The notes under the pieces were generated by a model. That model was not told where the DNA came from, ran no database searches, and saw only the letters and a list, made by a program, of their open reading frames with translations. Source: Pseudomonas sp. Os17 (lineage in GTDB: Bacteria > Pseudomonadota > Gammaproteobacteria > Pseudomonadales > Pseudomonadaceae). From it: a stretch of 64,000 nucleotides of DNA. A program made the translations under genes and the position numbers. Below, piece after piece: positions 42,487 through 52,253 of this stretch (position 1 is its first letter; every line of letters begins with the position of its first letter). The stretch covers positions 6,016,001 through 6,080,000 of the forward strand of contig NZ_AP014627.1 in assembly GCF_001547895.1 (NCBI RefSeq). The letters are read 5' to 3'.

Positions 42487-43767
42487 ATGGATCAGATCGG
42501 CAACTACGTGCTCTACCTCATCATGCTCTGCGCCGTACTCGGCGCCTTCGCCGCCATCTACGACAGCGAGCGGGGCCTGGGCAAAGAATTCATGGAAGGC
42601 ATCCACGCCACCGGCTACATCTTCGTGCCGGCGGCGGGAATCATGGCTTCCATCCCCTATCTCACCGTGGTCATCGAAACCGTCTTCGGGCCGTTCTTCA
42701 ACTCCCTGGGCGCCGACCCGGCCCTGGCAGCGACCATGATCATCGCCTCGGACATGGGCGGCTATCAGCTGGCCTCGGCCCTGGCCGCGAGCAAGGAAGC
42801 CCTGGTGATGGCGTTGATCACCGGCTTCATGGGCGGCGCCACCATCGTCTTCTCGATCCCCATGGGCCTGGCGATGCTCGACAAGCGCGACCACAAGTAC
42901 ATGGCCCTGGGGATCATGTCCGGCATCCTCACCATCCCTGTCGGGGTGATGATCGCCAGCCTGATCCTGGCCTTCAGCAACCCGGTAGTACGCGAACTGG
43001 TGAGCACCAACGGTGAAGCCAGCTACCAACTGGCCCTGGGCCTGAGCAGCATCTTCGCCAACCTGCTGCCGATCCTGATCTTCGTCGTGGCCCTGGCCCT
43101 GGGCCTGCGCTTTTTGCCGGACATGATGATCAAGGGCTTCATCATCTTCGGCCGCGCCATGGACGCGGCGATCAAGCTGGTGCTGGTGTTCTCCATCGTC
43201 GAGTACTTCACCGGGGCCTTCTCCGCGGTGTTCGGCAGCTGGGGCTTCCACCCGATCATCGCCGACGCCCAAGACCAGACCCGCGCCCTGGAAACCGCCG
43301 GCTACATCGGCATCATGCTGGCCGGTGCCTTCCCCATGGTCTACCTGCTGCGCAAATACCTGGGCAAGCCTTTGGAAAACCTCGGCGGCAAGATCGGCCT
43401 CAGCGCCGTGGGCAGTGCCGGCATGCTGGCGACCATCGCCAATATCCTCGCCATGTTCCGCCTGGTGCGCCTGATGCCGCCCAAGGACAAGGTGGTGAAC
43501 ATCGCCTTCGGGGTCTGCGCCGCTTTCCTGCTGGGGGACCACCTGTCGTTCACCGCCAACTTCCAGCCGACCATCATCCTGCCGGTGCTGATCGGCAAGA
43601 TCAGCGCCGGTTTCGTCGCCGTCGGCCTGGCCTACTGGCTGTCGGTGCCCAAGGCGCTGCAACTGGAAGCCCAGGATCGGGCAGCGGGGATCATCGCCCC
43701 GGGCGAGTACCTGGGCGGCACCGCACTGGAAACTCCGGAGCCTGCGGGCCAGAAGGCCACGGCCTGA
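42487..43767 (+). CDS. eutH: Ethanolamine transporter EutH
   Basis: A 426-residue inner-membrane protein with about ten helices of the EutH family, starting MDQIGNYVLYLIMLCAVLGA. Conserved features include the GYIFVPAAGIMASIPYL and ASDMGGYQLA segments and LAGAFPMVYLLRKYLGKPL. EutH takes up ethanolamine when it is scarce and unprotonated. P. aeruginosa uses the unrelated Eat permease at this site, so the transporter has been swapped or the gene set is of another origin. AAGGGA precedes the ATG. No clear promoter is seen in the 138 bp after the exaC terminator. Confidence 0.92.
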   Translation: MDQIGNYVLYLIMLCAVLGAFAAIYDSERGLGKEFMEGIHATGYIFVPAAGIMASIPYLTVVIETVFGPFFNSLGADPALAATMIIASDMGGYQLASALAASKEALVMALITGFMGGATIVFSIPMGLAMLDKRDHKYMALGIMSGILTIPVGVMIASLILAFSNPVVRELVSTNGEASYQLALGLSSIFANLLPILIFVVALALGLRFLPDMMIKGFIIFGRAMDAAIKLVLVFSIVEYFTGAFSAVFGSWGFHPIIADAQDQTRALETAGYIGIMLAGAFPMVYLLRKYLGKPLENLGGKIGLSAVGSAGMLATIANILAMFRLVRLMPPKDKVVNIAFGVCAAFLLGDHLSFTANFQPTIILPVLIGKISAGFVAVGLAYWLSVPKALQLEAQDRAAGIIAPGEYLGGTALETPEPAGQKATA

Positions 43768-43792
43768 TTCCGGCGCGGCGAGGAACGCCAGC

Positions 43793-45229
43793 ATGCAAGC
43801 CATCACGGGCGGCACATCGGTGTTGCTGCTGGGGCTGGACTTCGGCTCCACCACCAGCAGCGCGCTGATCGCCCAGGCCAGCCTGAGCAGCCATTGCGTC
43901 ACCGGACGCATGGCCCTCAACGAACCCCGGGTGCTGTTTCGCGGCGAGCCGGTGTTTACCCCGTTCAAGGAGCGGATCATCGATGAAGCGGCGATCCAGG
44001 GCCTGATCGAATGCTGGCTTGAGCAGGCCGGGGTGCGCCCGGAACAGCTGTTTTCCGCCGGCGTGATCATTACCGGCCTGGCGGCGCGGCGGCACAACGC
44101 CCAGGCCCTGACACGACGGGTGGAGCAACTGATCGGCAACGTACTGGTCTCCCGCGCCGACGACGGCGGGCTGGAGTCCTGGCTGGCGTTCATGGGCAGC
44201 TGTTCGACCCTGAGCCGCTGTCATCCGGGGCAACCGCTGCTCAACCTGGATATCGGCGGCGGCACCACCAACGCAGCCTGGGGCCTGGACGGCAATGTCC
44301 TGGCCAGCGGCTGCCACTTCATCGGCGCCCGGCACTTGCAGTTCGAACCGGGTGGTTATCGCCTCAGCGCGCTGTCGGAATTCGGCCGGGCGCTGCTCGA
44401 TCACCTGCAGATCCACAAGACTGTTGGCCAGCCGCTCGACCACCCGGAGCGGGATGCGGTGGTCAGCTGGTACGTCGACGCCCTGGTCGCCATCGCCGAA
44501 GGTGATCGCACCTTCTTTGCCGGCCCGCTGGGGCAACTGACCGAGCAACTGCCGTTGATCCTCCCCGAACACAACGCCCACCCGGCCCTGACCTTTTCCG
44601 GTGGTGTGGGCGAACTGCTCTATCGCCACCTGCAAGGCGAAGCCATGCCGGGCATTACCTATTACGGCGACCTGGGCATCGATCTGGCCCTGGCCATCGC
44701 CCGCCACCCACGACTGGTCCGGGATGCCGGCCACCTGCAGCCGGAAAACCGCGGCCGGGCCACGGTCTACGGCCTGACCCTGCACAACACCGAAATCTCC
44801 GGCAGCACCCTGTTCCTGCCCCGGCCCGAAGTGCTGCCGCTCAAGGACCTGCCCATCGTCGCCCGCCTGCCGATGAACGCCTCACGGCAACAACTGGACG
44901 ACGCCCTGGCCCTGGCCTTGAGCAGCCGCGACGGTGCCTGCCTGCAACTGCTCGATAGCGGCCAGGCGCCGGACCTGGAGGAAATCCGCCAACTGGGGGC
45001 CCTGCTGTGCCGGGCCCTGGGCGCCGCCCAGCCCGAACCTCAATGGCCGCTGGTGCTGTTGCTGGAAAGCAACGTCGGCAAGGTCCTGGGCAACTACGCC
45101 ACGGATTGGGGGCGCAGTTCTTGCAACCTGATCGTCATCGATGAAGTGCGCGAGCGTTCGGCGCATTTCATCAATCTGGGAACACCCCATCGGCACATCG
45201 TGCCCGTCGCCTTTTACGGCGTGCACTGA
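43793..45229 (+). CDS. eutA: Ethanolamine ammonia-lyase reactivating factor EutA
   Basis: A 478-residue actin-fold ATPase that exchanges damaged cobalamin on ethanolamine ammonia-lyase. The phosphate-binding motifs GLDFGSTTSSALI near residue 15 and LNLDIGGGTTNAAW near residue 150 are intact, and the FSGGVGELLYRHL segment near residue 267 completes the actin-like core. It starts 25 bp after eutH, with GAGGAA as ribosome site. It could serve both lyases encoded downstream. Confidence 0.92.
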   Translation: MQAITGGTSVLLLGLDFGSTTSSALIAQASLSSHCVTGRMALNEPRVLFRGEPVFTPFKERIIDEAAIQGLIECWLEQAGVRPEQLFSAGVIITGLAARRHNAQALTRRVEQLIGNVLVSRADDGGLESWLAFMGSCSTLSRCHPGQPLLNLDIGGGTTNAAWGLDGNVLASGCHFIGARHLQFEPGGYRLSALSEFGRALLDHLQIHKTVGQPLDHPERDAVVSWYVDALVAIAEGDRTFFAGPLGQLTEQLPLILPEHNAHPALTFSGGVGELLYRHLQGEAMPGITYYGDLGIDLALAIARHPRLVRDAGHLQPENRGRATVYGLTLHNTEISGSTLFLPRPEVLPLKDLPIVARLPMNASRQQLDDALALALSSRDGACLQLLDSGQAPDLEEIRQLGALLCRALGAAQPEPQWPLVLLLESNVGKVLGNYATDWGRSSCNLIVIDEVRERSAHFINLGTPHRHIVPVAFYGVH

Positions 45230-45258
45230 TGCCGATGCCGGCCAAGGAGCCTCTTGCC

Positions 45259-47454
45259 ATGTCACTCACCGAACTGCAGCACATCCGCCTTCCCGCCGTC
45301 CCGGCCGAGCGTGGCTACAGCACCCGGGTGCTGGATCGCGAGATCGCCTTCAGCAGCCTCAAGGCGGTGCTCGGCGCCGCCGACATCAGCAAGGCCGGCG
45401 ACCGGGTGGCAGGGCTCGCGGCGGCTGATGAAATCACCCGCGAGGCGGCGCGCAAGGTGCTCTCCGAGCTGACCCTGGATCACTACTTCCAGCATCCGCT
45501 GACCGATCGCCACGGGCGCATCGACAGCGTCATGCAGGTCAACTACGACATCGACCACGGCGTCTTCGACGAGATCGCCCCACTGACCCTGGGCGCCCTG
45601 AAAGATCGCCTGCTGCGCAGCCACGGCACCGAAATACGCCGTATCGGCACGGCCCTGACCGGGGTGATGGCGGCGGCCCTGGCCAAGCTGCTGGATGTGC
45701 ACGAGCTGATCCTGCTGTCGAAAAAACTCAAGAGCGGCGCGGCGGCCAAGGCCCGCACCCTGGTGGGCCTGCCCGGCACCCTGTCGTCACGGTTGCAGCC
45801 CAACCATCCCACCGACAACCTCAGCGGCATCACCTTGCTGGTCTACACCGGGCTGAGCATGGGCTCGGGGGATGCGTTGATCGGCCTCAATCCGGCCATC
45901 GACACCGTGGAGAACATCAGCGCCACCCTGCACCACCTGGACAAGTTGCGCCGGGAAACCGGGGCGCCGACGCAGATCTGCGTGCTCTCCCACATCAAGA
46001 CCCAACTGGCCTGCCTCGACCAGGGCGCGCCGGTGGAGATCATGTTCCAGAGCCTGGCCGGCACCGAACGCACCCTGACCGACGAATTCGACGTCACCGT
46101 GCAGTTGCTCGACCAGGCCTGGCAGACCATGGCCGAACGCGGCCCGCTGCGGGAGGTGGCGGAAAACTTCATGTACTTCGAGACCGGCCAGGGCAGCGAG
46201 CTGACCTACGGCAAGCACGAGGGCATCGACATGGCCACCTGCGAGGCCCTGTGCTACGGGCTGGCCCGGCGTTATCGACCGTACATGGTGAACAACGTCA
46301 CCGGCTTCATCGGCCCGGAAACCCACCTCGACAACTTCGAGATGACCTACTCCTGCTTGCAGGACCAGTTCATGGGCAAGCTGCTGGGGCTGCCCATGGG
46401 CATGGCGCCCTGCTACACCCTGCACTCCCAGGTGACCCTGGAAGGCCAGCAGATGGCCACCGAACTGCTGACCGCCGCCGGCGCCAACTTCTTCATGGAC
46501 GTGTACCTGAGCACCGATCGCATGCTCGCCTACTTTGACACCAGCGCCCACGACAACCAGACCCTGCGCGAAGTCCACGACCTGGCACCGGCCCCGGAAT
46601 ACCTGCGCTGGGCCCTGGGCAAGGGGATTTTCCAGGAGGATGCCCACGGCAACGTGGAGCGCGGGCCGAACTGGGGCAATCCGAGGATCTTCTGCGCGTC
46701 GGACATCGACTTCCAGCGCCTGCTGGAATCCACCCCGGCCACCTACGGCTTCGACAACGCCGGCCCGCGGCCGGCCAACAGGGTGTCGCGCACGGTGCGG
46801 GCCAACCTGGCGGTGGCCCGGGAAGCGATCTACGTCGACCTGCGCCCCGCCGAAATCGCCGCCATCGCTCTGCGCGAGCTGCGCACCGCGGCCCCGGACA
46901 AGCTGGCTCACCTGCAAGACCCGGAACTGGGGGCGCGGCTGACCGAGGAGGTGCTGCAGCGCCTGCAACCGGAATACAACGATGTGCAGATCGTGATTTC
47001 CGACGGCCTCAGCGCCGAAGCCATCCACCACAACATTCCCGAACTGCTGCCGGTGCTGCTGGATGGCCTGCAGAGCCGCGAGCTGCGCATCGGCCAGCCG
47101 ATCCTCGCGCCCTATGGCCGGGTCAAGCTGGCGGAATCGGTGGGCGAAGCGCTGCAACCGCAACTGATCATCGTGCTGATCGGCGAGCGCCCCGGCGGTG
47201 ATGCCCTGGCCTCGCGCAGCATGTCCGCCTACCTGGGCTACCGCCTGCCGGACGACCAGGCCCGCCGCGCCGCCGCGCAGTTCAGCGGCAACCCGGACAT
47301 TCGCTACGAATACACCGTGATCTCGAACATCTACCGCGGTGGCCTGCCACCGCTGGAAGGCGGCAGCCTGGTGGCGGAAAAGGCCTTTGCCATCCTCCAG
47401 CACAGGGCTGCCGGCAACCGCCTGGAAAACCTGCTGAAGAAGGTGGCATCCTGA
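45259..47454 (+). CDS. EutB-EutC fusion, divergent ethanolamine ammonia-lyase paralogue
   Basis: A 731-residue protein whose residues about 20-480 align with EutB (B12 lyase large subunit) and about 490-731 with EutC (ISDGLSAEAIHHN and IGERPGGDAL motifs). In the EutB part R178, Q180, N211 and E308 match the E. coli substrate contacts Arg160, Gln162, Asn193 and Glu287, but Ala383 replaces Asp362 (GMAPCYT against GCDCCYT). FIGPEYLYN is also changed to FIGPETHLD. The start at 45259 follows AAGGAG. An ATG at 45229 that overlaps the eutA stop is the alternative. It probably acts on another amino alcohol or has a structural role. Codon use matches the neighbours. Confidence 0.85.
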   Translation: MSLTELQHIRLPAVPAERGYSTRVLDREIAFSSLKAVLGAADISKAGDRVAGLAAADEITREAARKVLSELTLDHYFQHPLTDRHGRIDSVMQVNYDIDHGVFDEIAPLTLGALKDRLLRSHGTEIRRIGTALTGVMAAALAKLLDVHELILLSKKLKSGAAAKARTLVGLPGTLSSRLQPNHPTDNLSGITLLVYTGLSMGSGDALIGLNPAIDTVENISATLHHLDKLRRETGAPTQICVLSHIKTQLACLDQGAPVEIMFQSLAGTERTLTDEFDVTVQLLDQAWQTMAERGPLREVAENFMYFETGQGSELTYGKHEGIDMATCEALCYGLARRYRPYMVNNVTGFIGPETHLDNFEMTYSCLQDQFMGKLLGLPMGMAPCYTLHSQVTLEGQQMATELLTAAGANFFMDVYLSTDRMLAYFDTSAHDNQTLREVHDLAPAPEYLRWALGKGIFQEDAHGNVERGPNWGNPRIFCASDIDFQRLLESTPATYGFDNAGPRPANRVSRTVRANLAVAREAIYVDLRPAEIAAIALRELRTAAPDKLAHLQDPELGARLTEEVLQRLQPEYNDVQIVISDGLSAEAIHHNIPELLPVLLDGLQSRELRIGQPILAPYGRVKLAESVGEALQPQLIIVLIGERPGGDALASRSMSAYLGYRLPDDQARRAAAQFSGNPDIRYEYTVISNIYRGGLPPLEGGSLVAEKAFAILQHRAAGNRLENLLKKVAS

Positions 47455-47505
47455 TGATCCGCCAGCACTCGGCAACGCCCCTATATCGTTGAAACGGAGA
47501 CTGAG

Positions 47506-48900
47506 ATGGCCCAATTTTCCCACAGCGTAGGTTCTCAGACCTATCGCTTCGACAGCCTCAAGGACGTCATGGCCAAGGCCAGCCCGGCCCGTTCCGGCGA
47601 CTTTCTGGCCGGGGTTGCCGCCCTCAACGACGGCGAGCGGGTCGCCGCCCAGATGACCCTGGCGGACATCCCCTTGAAGCACTTTCTCGAAGAGGTGCTG
47701 ATTCCCTACGAAACCGACGAAGTCACCCGGCTGATCATCGACAGCCATGACAAACAGGCCTTCGCCACGGTCAGCCACCTGACCGTGGGCGGCTTTCGCG
47801 ACTGGCTGCTCAGCGACGCCGCCGACGAGCAGAGCCTGCGGGCCCTGGCCCCAGGCCTGACCCCGGAGATGGCCGCCGCGGTGTCGAAGATCATGCGCGT
47901 GCAGGACCTGGTGCTGGTGGCGCAGAAGATTCGCGTGGTGACAAAGTTTCGCGGCACCCTGGGCCTGCGCGGGCGCCTGTCCACCCGCCTGCAGCCCAAC
48001 CACCCCACCGATGAGCCGGCGGGCATTGCCGCAAGCATTCTCGACGGCCTGCTGTACGGCAACGGCGACGCCATGATCGGCATCAACCCGGCCACCGACA
48101 GCATCGCCTCGATCTGCGCCATGCTGGAAATGCTCGACGCCATCATCCAGCGCTACGAAATCCCGACCCAGGCCTGCGTGCTGACCCACGTCACCACTTC
48201 CATCGAAGCCATCAACCGCGGCGTGCCCCTGGACCTGGTGTTCCAGTCGATTGCCGGCACCGAAGCGGCCAACGCCAGTTTCGGCATCAACCTCAACGTG
48301 CTCAAGGAAGGCTACGAAGCGGGCCTGAGCCTGAACCGCGGCCCCCTCGGGCAGAACCTGATGTACTTCGAGACCGGCCAGGGCAGCGCCCTGTCGGCCA
48401 ACGCCCACTTCGGCGTCGACCAGCAAACCTGCGAGACCCGCGCCTACGCCGTGGCCCGGCATTTCAAGCCGTTCCTGGTGAACACCGTGGTCGGCTTCAT
48501 CGGCCCGGAATACCTATACAACGGCAAGCAGATCATCCGCGCCGGGCTGGAAGATCACTTCTGCGGCAAGCTGCTGGGCGTGCCCATGGGTTGCGACATC
48601 TGCTACACCAACCACGCCGAGGCCGACCAGGACGACATGGACACCCTGCTGACCCTGCTGGGCGTGGCCGGGATCAACTTCATCATGGGCATCCCCGGCT
48701 CCGACGACATCATGCTCAACTACCAGACCACGTCCTTCCACGACGCGCTCTACGCCCGCCAGACCCTCGGCCTGAAACCCGCCCCCGAATTCGAGCAGTG
48801 GCTGGCCAGGACCGGCATCTTCACCCAGGCCGATGGCAAGGTGCATTTCGGCAACAACCTGCCGCCGGCGTTCCGCCAGGCGCTGGCCCAGTTGGGATAA
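47506..48900 (+). CDS. eutB: Ethanolamine ammonia-lyase large subunit
   Basis: A 464-residue TIM-barrel subunit that binds adenosylcobalamin and ethanolamine and releases acetaldehyde and ammonia. All five substrate contacts are kept, including the Arg and Gln in STRLQPN, the Asn in IGINPATD, the Glu in YFETGQGS and Asp364 in [15 protein letters not shown]. The length and start ([21 protein letters not shown]) fit the canonical family. GGAG precedes the ATG. It is followed by eutC after 11 bp. This is the conventional enzyme, in contrast to the fusion upstream. Confidence 0.96.
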   Translation: MAQFSHSVGSQTYRFDSLKDVMAKASPARSGDFLAGVAALNDGERVAAQMTLADIPLKHFLEEVLIPYETDEVTRLIIDSHDKQAFATVSHLTVGGFRDWLLSDAADEQSLRALAPGLTPEMAAAVSKIMRVQDLVLVAQKIRVVTKFRGTLGLRGRLSTRLQPNHPTDEPAGIAASILDGLLYGNGDAMIGINPATDSIASICAMLEMLDAIIQRYEIPTQACVLTHVTTSIEAINRGVPLDLVFQSIAGTEAANASFGINLNVLKEGYEAGLSLNRGPLGQNLMYFETGQGSALSANAHFGVDQQTCETRAYAVARHFKPFLVNTVVGFIGPEYLYNGKQIIRAGLEDHFCGKLLGVPMGCDICYTNHAEADQDDMDTLLTLLGVAGINFIMGIPGSDDIMLNYQTTSFHDALYARQTLGLKPAPEFEQWLARTGIFTQADGKVHFGNNLPPAFRQALAQLG

Positions 48901-48911
48901 GGAACAGGCTC

Positions 48912-49736
48912 ATGCAAAAACATCCGAGCGACTCGCAAAACCCCTGGCTGGAGCTGCGCCGCCTGACCCCGGCACGCATTGCCCTGGGCCGTACCGGCAC
49001 CAGCCTGCCCACCGGCGCCCAGCTGGACTTCCAGTTCGCCCACGCCCAGGCCCGGGATGCGGTGCACCTGCCTTTCGACCACGCGAACCTGCGCTCCCAA
49101 TTGGCCGAGCGCGGCCGTGACAGCCTGCTGGTGCACAGCGCCGCCACGGATCGCCACAGTTACCTGCAACGCCCCGACCTGGGGCGCCGGCTCAGTGATG
49201 AATCGGCCCAGAGCCTGCGCGACTACGCCAGTGCCCATCCCGGCGGGGTCGACCTGGCGGTGGTGGTGGCGGACGGTTTGTCGGCGCTGGCGGTGCATCG
49301 CCATACCCTGCCATTCCTGGCACGCATGGAAGAGCAGACCGCCGCCGAGGGCTGGTCGCTGTCGCCGGTGATCCTGGTGGAGCAAGGCCGGGTGGCGGTG
49401 GCCGACGAAATCGGCGAGTTGCTAGGGGCCAAGATGACCGTGATCCTGATCGGCGAGCGCCCCGGCCTCAGCTCGCCCGACAGCCTGGGGCTGTATTTCA
49501 CCTATCAGCCGAAAGTCGGCCTGACCGACGCCTACCGCAACTGCATCTCCAACGTGCGCCTGGAGGGCCTGAGCTACGGCATGGCCGCCCACCGCCTGCT
49601 GTACCTGATGCGCGAAGCCTGTCGTCGGCAACTGTCGGGGGTGAATCTCAAGGACGAGGCACAGATACAGACCCTGGACAGCGATTCTCCGGCGAATATG
49701 AAGGGCAATTTCCTGCTGGGCCCGTCTCAAGCGTGA
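48912..49736 (+). CDS. eutC: Ethanolamine ammonia-lyase small subunit
   Basis: A 274-residue small subunit. The family segments are [17 protein letters not shown] near residue 37, [15 protein letters not shown] near residue 115 and [21 protein letters not shown] near residue 178, which contacts the adenine/nucleotide tail of cobalamin. Start [12 protein letters not shown] at 48912. It forms the (alpha-beta) pair with the EutB just upstream. The longer in-frame extension inside eutB is not used. Confidence 0.95.
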   Translation: MQKHPSDSQNPWLELRRLTPARIALGRTGTSLPTGAQLDFQFAHAQARDAVHLPFDHANLRSQLAERGRDSLLVHSAATDRHSYLQRPDLGRRLSDESAQSLRDYASAHPGGVDLAVVVADGLSALAVHRHTLPFLARMEEQTAAEGWSLSPVILVEQGRVAVADEIGELLGAKMTVILIGERPGLSSPDSLGLYFTYQPKVGLTDAYRNCISNVRLEGLSYGMAAHRLLYLMREACRRQLSGVNLKDEAQIQTLDSDSPANMKGNFLLGPSQA

Positions 49737-49843
49737 CGTTGCAAGACGATTGCGCTTTTTCAGCGCTTTGGGCAGCATCGGGACACGGCTGCCCGAGTCA
49801 TCCAACCTGTGCCGTCACATCCACTTGAAGTTGAGAGCTACCC

Positions 49844-50302
49844 ATGCGGATTACTCAAGCAACCCTCGAGCACCTGGATCTGTTGACCCCGCTTTTCGTC
49901 AAATACCGTGAGTTCTATGGCGCCCTGCCTTATCCGGACTCGTCCCGGGCCTTTCTGGAAAAGCGCCTGCGACGCAAGGAATCGGTGATCTACCTGGCCC
50001 TGGCCGATGATGACAGCAGCAAGTTGCTGGGCTTTTGCCAGCTGTACCCGAGTTTTTCTTCGCTGTCCCTCAAGCGCGTGTGGATTCTCAACGACATCTA
50101 CGTCGCCGAAGACGCCCGCCGCCAACTGGTGGCCGACAACCTGATGCGCACCGCGAAGAAAATGGCCAAGGAATCCAATGCCGTGCGGCTGCGGGTTTCC
50201 ACCAGCAGCAACAACGCCGTGGCACAGAAAACCTATGAGTCCATGGGGTTTCGCGAAGACACCGAATTCAAGAACTACATATTGCCGCTGAGCGATGACT
50301 GA
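49844..50302 (+). CDS. GNAT-family N-acetyltransferase
   Basis: A 152-residue GCN5-type acetyltransferase. The acetyl-CoA-binding segment VAEDARRQLVADNLMRTAKKMAKE near residue 85 and the late YESMGFREDTEFKNYIL strand are typical. The substrate is not evident. It stands alone, 107 bp after eutC, and is closed by a good terminator. No signal or membrane segment. Confidence 0.88.
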   Translation: MRITQATLEHLDLLTPLFVKYREFYGALPYPDSSRAFLEKRLRRKESVIYLALADDDSSKLLGFCQLYPSFSSLSLKRVWILNDIYVAEDARRQLVADNLMRTAKKMAKESNAVRLRVSTSSNNAVAQKTYESMGFREDTEFKNYILPLSDD

Positions 50303-50310
50303 CCCACAAA

Positions 50311-50332
50311 AAAGCGGCCTCCGGGCCGCTTT
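50311..50332 (+). terminator. Intrinsic terminator after the GNAT gene
   Basis: AAAGCGGC (50311-50318) pairs with GCCGCTTT (50325-50332) around CTCCGG, 9 bp after the stop codon. Confidence 0.85.
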
Positions 50333-50429
50333 ATCAGCTGCGGTGAACATCAAATCCTCTGCGTTTGCTCCCCCTCGCAAACCGAAACGCCCGGCTACAA
50401 TCTGAACGCGCATTTCACCTGTCAGCCTT

Positions 50430-50435
50430 TATAAT
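50430..50435 (+). promoter_or_regulatory. -10 box (TATAAT) upstream of the DedA gene
   Basis: TATAAT lies 105 bp before the dedA-type start. No strong -35 is visible, so the assignment is tentative. Confidence 0.45.
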
Positions 50436-50539
50436 GCCGAACTTTTCGGATCGTAAGAAAAGCTACATCCCCCTTGTAGTCCCTTTCTTCGAGTCATCGC
50501 ACAGGCCTGCAGAGCCAGGCTGTCACCACAGGTGCCCCC

Positions 50540-51196
50540 ATGGATTTCAACCCGATCGACCTAATCCTTCATCTCGACGTTTACCTCGACATGCTGGTGA
50601 CCAACTACGGGCCCTGGATCTACGCCATCCTGTTCCTGGTGATTTTTTGCGAAACCGGCCTGGTGGTGACGCCGTTCCTGCCGGGCGACTCCCTGCTGTT
50701 CATCGCCGGTGCAGTCGCTGCGGGCGGCGGCATGGACCCGGTGCTGCTGGGTGGCCTGCTGATGCTGGCGGCCATCCTTGGCGACAGCACCAACTACGTG
50801 ATCGGGCGCACGGCGGGCGAACGCCTGTTCAGCAACCCCAACTCGAAGATCTTCCGCCGCGACTACTTGCAGAAAACCCACGACTTCTATGAGAAACACG
50901 GTGGCAAGACCGTGACCCTGGCCCGCTTCCTGCCGATCATCCGCACCTTCGCGCCCTTCGTCGCCGGCGTGGCCCGCATGCCCTACCCGCGGTTCTTTGC
51001 CTTCAGCGTGGCCGGCACCATTCTCTGGGTCGGCGGCCTGGTGACCCTGGGCTACTTCTTCGGCAACGTGCCGTTCATCAAGAAAAACCTTTCGTTGCTG
51101 GTGGTCGCCATCATCCTCCTGTCCCTGGTGCCGATGATCATTGGCGTGCTGCGCAGCCGCTTGGCCCGCAGTGCTGAAAAAGTCGAAACCCGCTAA
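50540..51196 (+). CDS. DedA-family membrane protein
   Basis: A 218-residue polytopic protein. The signature LARFLPIIRTFAPFVAGVARMPYPRFFAF (shown in part: ARFLPIIRTFAPFVAGVARM) near residue 130 and the FCETGLVVTPFLPGDSLLF loop near residue 35 carry the conserved acidic and Arg residues. DedA proteins move phospholipid or undecaprenyl-phosphate carriers across the inner membrane. Only 5 bp separate it from mtfA. It is distinct from the DedA-PAP2 fusion at 29.9 kb. Confidence 0.92.
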   Translation: MDFNPIDLILHLDVYLDMLVTNYGPWIYAILFLVIFCETGLVVTPFLPGDSLLFIAGAVAAGGGMDPVLLGGLLMLAAILGDSTNYVIGRTAGERLFSNPNSKIFRRDYLQKTHDFYEKHGGKTVTLARFLPIIRTFAPFVAGVARMPYPRFFAFSVAGTILWVGGLVTLGYFFGNVPFIKKNLSLLVVAIILLSLVPMIIGVLRSRLARSAEKVETR

Positions 51197-51201
51197 ACCT
51201 T

Positions 51202-52014
51202 ATGTGGTCCCTCAGCGCCTGGCGCCGCAAGCGCCGGCTGGCCAAGCATCCGGTCAGCGATGACACCTGGCAGCGGGTACGCCAGCAACTACCGTTCCTC
51301 GACGGCATCAGCGCCGCCGAGGACCAGTGGCTACGCGAAGCCAGCGTGCTGTTCCTGGACGACAAGCACCTCACCACCCTGCCCGGCGTGGAACTGCATC
51401 AGGAACAGCGCCTGCTGCTGGCGGCCCAGGCGCAACTGCCGCTGCTGCACCTGGGCGACCTGAACTGGTACCAGGGCTTCCACGAAATCATCCTTTACCC
51501 CGACGACTTCCTCAGCCCCCAGCGCCACCGCGATGCCAGCGGTATCGAGCATGAGTGGGATGGCGAGCACAGTGGCGAAGCCTGGCAACAGGGACCGATC
51601 ATCCTTGCCTGGCCCGGGGTGCAAGCCAGCGGCGGCTGGGAAGCCTACAACCTGGTGATCCACGAACTGGCCCACAAGCTGGACATGCTCAACGGCGACG
51701 CCAATGGCCTGCCGCCGCTGCACAGCGACATGCGGGTCAGCGACTGGGCCCAGGTGATGCAGAGCGCCTACGACGACCTCAACCGTCAACTCGACCACGA
51801 CCCGGACGCCGAAACCGCCATCGATCCCTACGCAGCGGAAAACCCGGCCGAGTTCTTCGCCGTCACCAGCGAATACTTCTTCAGCGCCCCGGACTTGCTG
51901 GTGGCGGCCTATCCGAAAGTCTATGCACAGTTGCAGCTGTTTTATCGGCAGAATCCCCTGGCCCGGCTACAGCAACTTCAGGCTGAAGACCCGGTCTATC
52001 AAACGCACCACTAA
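51202..52014 (+). CDS. mtfA: MtfA-type zinc peptidase (M90)
   Basis: A 270-residue soluble metallopeptidase. The zinc site is VIHELAHKLDMLNG near residue 153 (HExxH as HELAH), with the AAENPAEFFAVTSEYFF glutamate region near residue 213. In E. coli MtfA binds the Mlc repressor and so influences the glucose transport system. Whether that role holds here is unknown. It starts 5 bp after the dedA-type stop and probably relies on coupling, since no strong ribosome site is seen. Confidence 0.92.
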   Translation: MWSLSAWRRKRRLAKHPVSDDTWQRVRQQLPFLDGISAAEDQWLREASVLFLDDKHLTTLPGVELHQEQRLLLAAQAQLPLLHLGDLNWYQGFHEIILYPDDFLSPQRHRDASGIEHEWDGEHSGEAWQQGPIILAWPGVQASGGWEAYNLVIHELAHKLDMLNGDANGLPPLHSDMRVSDWAQVMQSAYDDLNRQLDHDPDAETAIDPYAAENPAEFFAVTSEYFFSAPDLLVAAYPKVYAQLQLFYRQNPLARLQQLQAEDPVYQTHH

Positions 52015-52077
52015 GTTCCTGTCGCGCTATTACGTTGTTCATCTGCAGGCCGGTTGAAAGACAACTTCCCCGCCTGG

Positions 52078-52102
52078 CGACCGATGGTAAAACCACCGGT
52101 CG
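52078..52102. promoter_or_regulatory. Palindromic hairpin upstream of ppa
   Basis: CGACCGATGGT (52078-52088) pairs with ACCACCGGTCG (52092-52102), 11 bp with one mismatch, in the 239-bp gap between mtfA and ppa. It could be an mtfA transcript end or an operator. Confidence 0.4.
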
Positions 52103-52196
52103 CGCGGTACAGCCGAACCGCTCTGCGCGACAGTACAACCAAGGTTCTACGACCCTTGGCACGTGGCATCGGTAGCGGAGTGTGTCTATAATCGCC

Positions 52197-52202
52197 GCCA
52201 CT
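52197..52202 (+). promoter_or_regulatory. -10 box (TATAAT) of ppa
   Basis: TATAAT 52 bp before the ppa start, in GTGTCTATAATCGCC. No close -35 match is visible. Confidence 0.55.
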
Positions 52203-52253
52203 TTTTGGTCAATCCGGCCAAGTCATTTGGTCAACTAACGGGGGCAACGCCCA

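Noticed and set aside
47455..47505. A sequencing frameshift between the fusion and eutB, as if a single duplicated gene had been split
   Set aside because: The fusion ends in its own stop after a complete EutC part, and eutB starts with its own ribosome site and family-typical N-terminus.
45787..48462. A long minus-strand open frame across the fusion and eutB
   Set aside because: Antisense shadow of well-identified lyase genes, with no family resemblance.
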